DNA from: an uncultured Caulobacterales bacterium
GTDB taxonomy: Bacteria; Pseudomonadota; Alphaproteobacteria; Caulobacterales; Maricaulaceae
Length of the DNA: 64,000 nt
Assembly (NCBI GenBank): GCA_947503715.1
Contig: CANNER010000001.1
Location: forward strand, 248,001-312,000
Direction: 5' to 3'
A program made the translations under genes and the position numbers. Shown one piece after another: positions 58,997 to 64,000 of this stretch. Under the pieces are notes generated by a model that saw nothing but the letters and a program-made list of their open reading frames with translations, was not told the DNA's origin and did no database searches. Each line of letters begins with the position of its first letter. Within the stretch, counting starts at the first letter, position 1.

Positions 58997-59743
58997 ATGA
59001 GCGAACGGTTCAAAGGTAAAACGGTACTCATCACGGGCGGCACATCCGGTATCGGTCTGGCGACGGCCAAACGCATTGTCGCAGAAGGCGGCGATGTCGC
59101 GGTCACAGGCACGACGCAGGAAAATCTGGACGCGGCGGGTCGCGCCCTGCCAAGTTCCGCACTCGTCTTGCGCAATGACTCCTCCAGCCTGGAAGACATT
59201 GCGGAGTTGGAAGAGAAGATTGCCGAGATGGGCAAAGGTCTGGACGGCCTGTTCCTGAATGCGGGTTACGGCAAATTCCGCCCCGTCGAGAAAGTCGACG
59301 CGGAGTTTTTCGATCATATGAATAATGTGAATGTCCGCGGCCCGATGTTGCAGATGGCGGCCCTCAAGAAACATCTGAATGAAGGGGCAGGCGTGCTGCT
59401 GACCTCTTCCGTTGCGCCCTTTCTCGGCGGACCGGAGGCGGCGGTTTACGCTGCGACGAAATCTTCGCTCGCAACCTTCACGCGGTCCTTTGCCCGTGAC
59501 CTCGCCCCGGAGAAAATTCGGGTCAATGCCATCGGTCCAGGTCCAATCTCGACGGGTTTCTTTGGTGATGTAACGCCTGAAGAGGAAAAGGAACTCAAGG
59601 CACATCATTCCAAAATGGTCCCGCTCGGACGGTTCGGTGAATCGGAAGAAGTCGCTGCGGTTGCATGCTTCCTCTTATCCGAAGAAGCGTCCTATGTGAC
59701 GGGGTCCGAATATATGGTCGATGGTGGTATGACCCTCCGCTAG
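58997..59743 (+). CDS. SDR-family oxidoreductase
   Basis: 248 residues from the ATG at 58,997 (GAGGAG seven bases upstream; in-frame GTG/TTG-type starts further up are less likely). NAD(P)-binding motif TGGTSGIG (13-20), NAG motif NAGYGK and the catalytic Tyr/Lys in YAATK (about 149-153), with the C-terminal GSEYMVDGG. Short-chain dehydrogenase of unknown substrate. It lies between the two halves of the repair cluster and ends one base before the exonuclease start. Confidence 0.9.
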   Translation: MSERFKGKTVLITGGTSGIGLATAKRIVAEGGDVAVTGTTQENLDAAGRALPSSALVLRNDSSSLEDIAELEEKIAEMGKGLDGLFLNAGYGKFRPVEKVDAEFFDHMNNVNVRGPMLQMAALKKHLNEGAGVLLTSSVAPFLGGPEAAVYAATKSSLATFTRSFARDLAPEKIRVNAIGPGPISTGFFGDVTPEEEKELKAHHSKMVPLGRFGESEEVAAVACFLLSEEASYVTGSEYMVDGGMTLR

Positions 59744-59744
59744 G

Positions 59745-60773
59745 ATGACCGCCGACCCTGAGACATGGATGCAGGTGAGGGAGGCCGGGCTCTATTGCGC
59801 GCCCGCCGACGCCTATATTGATCCTATTACCGACGCCGTGCCGCGTGCGATTATCACGCATGGTCACGCCGATCATGCGCGGGCGGGGCACGGTCACGTT
59901 TGGGCGACGCCCGAAACCATCGCGATTATGAAGACGCGCTATTACCTCACGGAAGAAACGGGTGAGACAGAACTGACATATGGCCAGCGGCATGATCTCG
60001 GCAATGGCGTGACGCTCTGGTTTGCGAGTGCGGGGCACATTCTCGGCTCCGCACAGGCCGTCCTCGAATATCAGGGCAAACGCGTCGTTGCGGCGGGGGA
60101 TTTCAAACGTCATCCCGACCCGACCTGCGCGCCGTTCGAAGTCGTCCCCTGCGATGTGTTCATTACCGAAGCAACCTTCGCGCTGCCCGTCTTCCAGCAC
60201 CCCCCGCTGGAAGTCGAAGTCGACAAGCTCATGCGGTCCATGGCGGCCCTGCCGGACCGCACGCATATTGTCGGGGTCTACGCACTCGGCAAATGTCAGC
60301 GGGTGATGAAGACCTTGCGCCTCGCGGGGTATGAACATCCGTTTTATATTCACGGCGCGTTGAAGCGGTTGACCGAACTCTATGAGAGCTACGGACAGGA
60401 TTTCGGAGACTGGGAACTTGTCTCCGAAATTCCGCGCAAGGACAAACACGTCTTCCAAGGCAAAATCGTCCTCTGTCCACCCGCGCAGATCAATGATCGC
60501 TGGTCCCGTCGCTTCGAAGGTCCGCTTCCAACGGTGGCCTCAGGCTGGATGCAAATCCGCGCCCGCGCCCGTCAGAAGCGGGCGGAAATGGCCTTGGTCG
60601 TGAGTGATCACGCGGATTGGGGCGATCTCATTCGGACCTGTAAGGAGACGGGCGCACAGGATGTCTGGATTACCCATGGTCGTGTGGAAGCGCTGGAATA
60701 TGCGCTGAAAAAGGAGGGGATTAACGCGAAGGGGTTGAATCTGATTGGGATGGATGAGGAGGTGGGGGAGTGA
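59745..60773 (+). CDS. Ligase-associated DNA-damage-response exonuclease
   Basis: 342 residues of the metallo-beta-lactamase fold, beta-CASP/RNase J-like: HGHADHARAGH (39-49) binds metal, with the GHILGSAQA motif (about 91-99), AGDFKRHPDP and the late DHADWGD and HGRVEAL motifs. Acts as a DNA (or RNA) exonuclease in the ligase-associated repair set. Followed by an IR element, then the ligase gene. Confidence 0.9.
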   Translation: MTADPETWMQVREAGLYCAPADAYIDPITDAVPRAIITHGHADHARAGHGHVWATPETIAIMKTRYYLTEETGETELTYGQRHDLGNGVTLWFASAGHILGSAQAVLEYQGKRVVAAGDFKRHPDPTCAPFEVVPCDVFITEATFALPVFQHPPLEVEVDKLMRSMAALPDRTHIVGVYALGKCQRVMKTLRLAGYEHPFYIHGALKRLTELYESYGQDFGDWELVSEIPRKDKHVFQGKIVLCPPAQINDRWSRRFEGPLPTVASGWMQIRARARQKRAEMALVVSDHADWGDLIRTCKETGAQDVWITHGRVEALEYALKKEGINAKGLNLIGMDEEVGE

Positions 60774-60786
60774 GCCTTTTCTCAAA

Positions 60787-60902
60787 TGTCATCCCGCACG
60801 CAGCGAAGCGCAGATGCGGGACCTATCGTATATTAACTCAAGCCGGCGCTCTGCAAACGTTAGGTCCCGCATCTGCGGGCTTCGCCCTTATGCGGGATGA
60901 CA
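60787..60902. repeat. Inverted-repeat element between exonuclease and ligase genes
   Basis: Arms at 60,787-60,825 and 60,861-60,902. The outer 12 bp (TGTCATCCCGCA) and inner 15 bp (CAGATGCGGGACCTA) of the arms are perfectly complementary, while the middle differs. Each arm can also fold on itself (CCCGCA/TGCGGG). A REP- or MITE-like insertion, or a hairpin that separates the two messages. Confidence 0.7.
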
Positions 60903-60921
60903 GTTTGGAGAACCAGACAGC

Positions 60922-62511
60922 ATGAAAGCCTTTTCCCAACTCCTCGACGATCTCTATTTCACCAATTCCACCCTCGCCAAGGAAACGATTCTCGCGAATT
61001 ATCTTCGCGCGACGGCTGATCCAGATCGGGGTTGGGCGCTCGCAGCCATCGCGGGAACACTCTCTTTTGACCTTTTCAAGCGGAACCTTATCAAGACCTT
61101 GATGATGGAGCGGATGGATCCATTTTTGTTTGATCTCTCGCGGCATTATGTCGGCGAAATGAGCGAGACCGTCGCGTTGGCTTGGCCGCAATCGCCAGAC
61201 CCCGTGCGGCTCAACCGCCTGCCGGACCTCCACGAAGTCATTGCGGAATTTCAGTCGCGGTCAAAGCCTGAGATCCGAGACTATTTAATTACACTGCTCG
61301 ACAATATGGCCCCCGCACAGCGCTGGGCCTTGCTAAAGCTCGGGACGCGCGGCTTGCGCATTGGCATGTCGGCGCGGACCGTTAAAAAGACCCTCGCGAA
61401 TATGGCCGGGGTCGAGGTCGGCGTGATTGAGGAACTCTGGCACGGGCTGGAGCCGCCCTATGAGACCCTCTTCGCCTGGATCGACGGCGAGGCGGAGATG
61501 CCAGATATTTCCAAGGTTCTGACCTATTCGCCCGTCATGCTGGCCCATCCGATTGACGAGGAAAAAGACTTGGATCGCCTCTCGCCGAAGACCCATCAGG
61601 CCGAATGGAAATGGGACGGTATCCGCGTGCAACTCGCCGCCATGAATGGTGAGGTGAAAGTCTTCTCCCGCACAGGCGATGATGTCAGCCACAGCTTTCC
61701 CGATCTCGCGGCAGCGGTAAATTTCGAGGCCGTGCTGGACGGCGAGCTGCTTGTGAAACCCGAAGGAGAGATCGGGTCCTTCAATGAATTGCAACAGCGT
61801 TTGGGGAAGAAGAAACCGTCCAAAAAACTGATGACGGACTTTCCGGCGCATCTCATGGCTTACGATATTCTGAGTTTGAACAATCAGTCCCTGCGCGGGG
61901 AGACCCTCACGGCGCGGCGGGAGATTTTAGCGAAGTTTATTCAGACCCAAAATTCCCCGCGCTTTTCGATTTCCAAAACGCTGGACTGGACCTCCGTCGA
62001 GGACCTCCGCGCATTACGGGAAGAGGCGGCGGAGAGTGGCGGTCTGATCGAGGGATTGATGATCAAAGATACGTCCTCGACCTATGTCTCCGGCCGTCCG
62101 AAACATATGTGGTACAAGTGGAAACGCGACCCGTTCCTGCTTGATGCCGTCCTGATGTATGCGCAGCGCGGCACGGGGAAACGGTCGAGTTATTATTCCG
62201 ATTACACCTTTGGCCTCTGGGGGCCGGACGGAACATTGTTGCCAATCGGCAAGGCCTATTTCGGATTTACCGATGAGGAGTTGAAATTGCTGGATAAGTG
62301 GATCCGCAATCACAAACTCAAGCGCTTCGGTCCAGTGCAGGAAGTCGAGAAAGAACTCGTCTTCGAGATCGCGTTTGACTCCGCGCAGACCTCCTCCCGC
62401 CATAAATCCGGCTATGCCCTGCGTTTCCCACGCATCCACCGAATCCGCTGGGACAAACCTGCAGGAGAGGCCGACAGAATTGAAGCCGTCGCCGCGCTTG
62501 TAGGCAAGTAA
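60922..62511 (+). CDS. ATP-dependent DNA ligase (damage-response, cisplatin-resistance type)
   Basis: 529 residues. An N-terminal helical domain precedes the adenylation domain with catalytic Lys230 in EWKWDGIRVQL, motifs FDGELLVKPEG-like (LDGELLVKPEG, about 274-284), GLMIKD (about 377-382) and WYKWKRDP (motif V, about 394-401). An OB-fold ends the protein. Seals nicks together with the Lhr, exonuclease and PdeM partners. Complete and normal length for this family. Confidence 0.93.
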   Translation: MKAFSQLLDDLYFTNSTLAKETILANYLRATADPDRGWALAAIAGTLSFDLFKRNLIKTLMMERMDPFLFDLSRHYVGEMSETVALAWPQSPDPVRLNRLPDLHEVIAEFQSRSKPEIRDYLITLLDNMAPAQRWALLKLGTRGLRIGMSARTVKKTLANMAGVEVGVIEELWHGLEPPYETLFAWIDGEAEMPDISKVLTYSPVMLAHPIDEEKDLDRLSPKTHQAEWKWDGIRVQLAAMNGEVKVFSRTGDDVSHSFPDLAAAVNFEAVLDGELLVKPEGEIGSFNELQQRLGKKKPSKKLMTDFPAHLMAYDILSLNNQSLRGETLTARREILAKFIQTQNSPRFSISKTLDWTSVEDLRALREEAAESGGLIEGLMIKDTSSTYVSGRPKHMWYKWKRDPFLLDAVLMYAQRGTGKRSSYYSDYTFGLWGPDGTLLPIGKAYFGFTDEELKLLDKWIRNHKLKRFGPVQEVEKELVFEIAFDSAQTSSRHKSGYALRFPRIHRIRWDKPAGEADRIEAVAALVGK

Positions 62512-62531
62512 TTTTCCGTTAGGGTCGCGCC

Positions 62532-63974
62532 ATGGGGAAAACACATTTTGAAACAGTCATCATCGGGTCCGGCTTTGGCGGTCTCTGCATGGGCATCAAG
62601 CTGAAAGAGGCGGGGCGCGAGGATTTCGTCATCGTCGAGAAGGCCGAAGAGGTCGGCGGGACATGGCGGGAAAACACCTATCCCGGTGCGGAATGCGATA
62701 TTGCGAGCGCGCTCTATTCCTATTCCTTCGCCCCCAATCCGGCTTGGGATTTTAAGTGGGCGAAGCAGAAACAGATTCATATATATCAGAGAGGTATTGC
62801 GAGAGATTACGGTCTGTATGACCACCTAAAATTTGGGCGAACAGTTATCTCCGCAAGTTTTGCCGACGGAGTTTGGACGACGACATTTCGCGATGGCGAG
62901 GTTCTGACAAGTCGCTTTTTAGTCTCCGCCATCGGGCAGCTACACATTCCGAAAACACCGGAGATTGAAGGCGCAGAAAAATTCGAAGGCGCAAGTTTTC
63001 ATTCCGCGCAATGGGATAATAGTTTCGACTATGTTGGCAAAAATATTGGGGTGATTGGTAATGCGGCCAGCGCCATTCAACTCATCCCGGAACTCGCCGA
63101 GGTCGCGGATAAATTGACAGTTTATCACCGCACACCAAATTGGATCATCCCGAAAAAGGACCGACCTTATTCGCGGCTGGAAAAATGGCTCGGCAAAAAA
63201 GTTCCGGCGCTGGGCAAACTCTATCGGTTCAGTCTTTTCGCGCAGGGCGAATATTTTGTCTGGCGGATTATTCAGGGCAAACCGCTGGCGCGAAAACTCG
63301 GTGAGATTTGGGTAAAGTCGGGCCTGAAGAAACATATCAAAGACCCTGAATTACGTGCCAAAATGTTGCCGGATTATCCAATGGGGGCGCGGCGCATTTT
63401 GCTCTCGGATAAAATCTATCCAGCGTTTGCGCGGGAGAATGTGGAGGTCGTGACCAAGGGGTTAGATCGTTTTACGAAAGATGGGCTTGTCACGAAAGAC
63501 GGGACCGAACGCCAACATGATCTCGTCGTTTATGCGACGGGGTTTCATACCAATCCATTTCTGAAAGAAATTGATGTGCGAGGTGAGGGCGGTGTCTCGC
63601 TCAAGGACCACTGGGCGGAGGGGGCGCAGGCCTATATGGGGACCATGACGGACGGCTTTCCGAACCTATTCATCCTCTATGGTCCCAACACGAATACCGG
63701 TCATACCTCGATTATTTACAAGCTGGAAAACCAGATCGGCTATGTCGTCAAACTCATCGAAAAAACTGCGGGCGTCATTGCGGTGAAGCCAGAGGCCGAA
63801 TCGGAATTTAGCGCGGAAATGCAACGCCGCCTCAAAGACCTCGCCTGGTCAAAGGTCGATGCGAGCTGGTACAAGGTCGGCGATAAAGTCCCGAATAATT
63901 GGCCCGGTAGCGCATTGGAGTTCAAGCGCCGTTTCAAAACGCCCGACTGGGAGGCTTACGAGATTACGGAATGA
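62532..63974 (+). CDS. Baeyer-Villiger-type flavin monooxygenase
   Basis: 480 residues. FAD motif GSGFGG (12-17), the fingerprint FEGASFHSAQW fitting F-x-G-x3-H-x3-W (about 148-158) and the NADPH-binding GVIGNAASA (about 173-181). GGTWRENTYPGAECDIAS near 52-69 is typical for cyclohexanone/phenylacetone-monooxygenase-like enzymes. Would insert oxygen into ketones to give esters or lactones using NADPH and O2; substrate unknown. Overlaps the start of the next gene by four bases. Confidence 0.92.
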   Translation: MGKTHFETVIIGSGFGGLCMGIKLKEAGREDFVIVEKAEEVGGTWRENTYPGAECDIASALYSYSFAPNPAWDFKWAKQKQIHIYQRGIARDYGLYDHLKFGRTVISASFADGVWTTTFRDGEVLTSRFLVSAIGQLHIPKTPEIEGAEKFEGASFHSAQWDNSFDYVGKNIGVIGNAASAIQLIPELAEVADKLTVYHRTPNWIIPKKDRPYSRLEKWLGKKVPALGKLYRFSLFAQGEYFVWRIIQGKPLARKLGEIWVKSGLKKHIKDPELRAKMLPDYPMGARRILLSDKIYPAFARENVEVVTKGLDRFTKDGLVTKDGTERQHDLVVYATGFHTNPFLKEIDVRGEGGVSLKDHWAEGAQAYMGTMTDGFPNLFILYGPNTNTGHTSIIYKLENQIGYVVKLIEKTAGVIAVKPEAESEFSAEMQRRLKDLAWSKVDASWYKVGDKVPNNWPGSALEFKRRFKTPDWEAYEITE

Positions 63975-64000
63975 CGACATTACGCTATAAAATGCTGGAG
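63971..64000 (+). CDS. Start of a further gene (partial, ten codons)
   Basis: ATG overlapping the monooxygenase stop (ATGA) and reading MTTLRYKMLE to the window edge. The four-base overlap suggests a coupled downstream gene. Function cannot be read. Confidence 0.4.
   Translation, partial: MTTLRYKMLE

Noticed and set aside
58901-60458. Minus-strand frames (235 and 287 codons) opposite the SDR and exonuclease genes
   Set aside because: Shadows of genes with intact catalytic motifs on the other strand.
1-64000. CRISPR array
   Set aside because: No regularly spaced repeats of 25-40 bases with unique spacers were seen. The tandem repeats at 36,451 and 49,263 are 10-12 bp without spacers.

Overview
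The window looks like alphaproteobacterial DNA of moderate GC content. Evidence is a GTTC-N7-GTTC type LexA box, a trb/traG conjugation backbone of the kind common in Alphaproteobacteria, a ccmI-ccmH-ccmG-ccmF cluster, and the ligase-associated Lhr/exonuclease/PdeM repair set. An aquatic Caulobacterales/Hyphomonadales-type host would fit, but no rRNA or core marker fixes the taxon.

Positions 1 to about 49,372 appear to be the right-hand part of an integrative and conjugative element (ICE). Its right end is a 23-bp fragment of a tRNA 3' end (49,350-49,372, ending in an encoded CCA) with no tRNA body in front of it. Three 12-bp direct repeats lie just inside. The intact tRNA, the integrase and the left end would lie beyond position 1.

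The element divides into five blocks. (1) 1-8,900: a Cu/Ag efflux operon on the minus strand (Cys-rich secreted protein, CusC/B/A-like, CusF-like lipoprotein, PepSY protein, acyltransferase), divergent from csoR. (2) 8,983-12,530: csoR, a DUF305 protein, a glutaredoxin-MauE fusion, an isoprenylcysteine-methyltransferase-like protein, a CDF transporter and a CadR/ZntR-type MerR regulator. (3) 12,584-20,755: a Cys/His-rich secreted protein, CzcCBA-like efflux and a P1B-4 ATPase, started by a MerR-type promoter with a 19-bp spacer. (4) 21,029-22,766: two tiny genes, then a merT-like/GDCC-protein pair divergent from a MerR regulator, with no mercuric reductase. (5) 23,119-48,900: mobility backbone with ArdA antirestriction protein, ParB-like protein, DUF736, DUF2285, an excisionase-like HTH protein, DUF2840, TraF peptidase, DUF3363 relaxase, TraG, CopG-like protein, TrbBCDEJLFGI, DUF2274 and a second DUF736.

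Between relaxase and TraG sits a cargo pocket (31,875-36,345). It holds a retron: a reverse transcriptase with NAAAH, YIDD and VTG signatures, an XRE-type HTH protein, a 61-residue Trp-rich hydrophobic peptide, and upstream a promoter and a hairpin-rich candidate msr-msd RNA. The pocket also holds an unidentified cloverleaf-like RNA element and a LexA-boxed Y-family polymerase gene coupled to a Zn-ribbon protein. The retron with its small peptide is the most interesting system here.

From 49,391 onward the DNA looks chromosomal: cytochrome c maturation genes, a gene-free stretch with inverted repeats, a glutathione transferase, a DM13 protein, the ligase-associated DNA-damage cluster (pdeM and lhr on minus; an SDR oxidoreductase, exonuclease and ATP-dependent ligase on plus), a Baeyer-Villiger-type monooxygenase, and the first codons of another gene at the edge.
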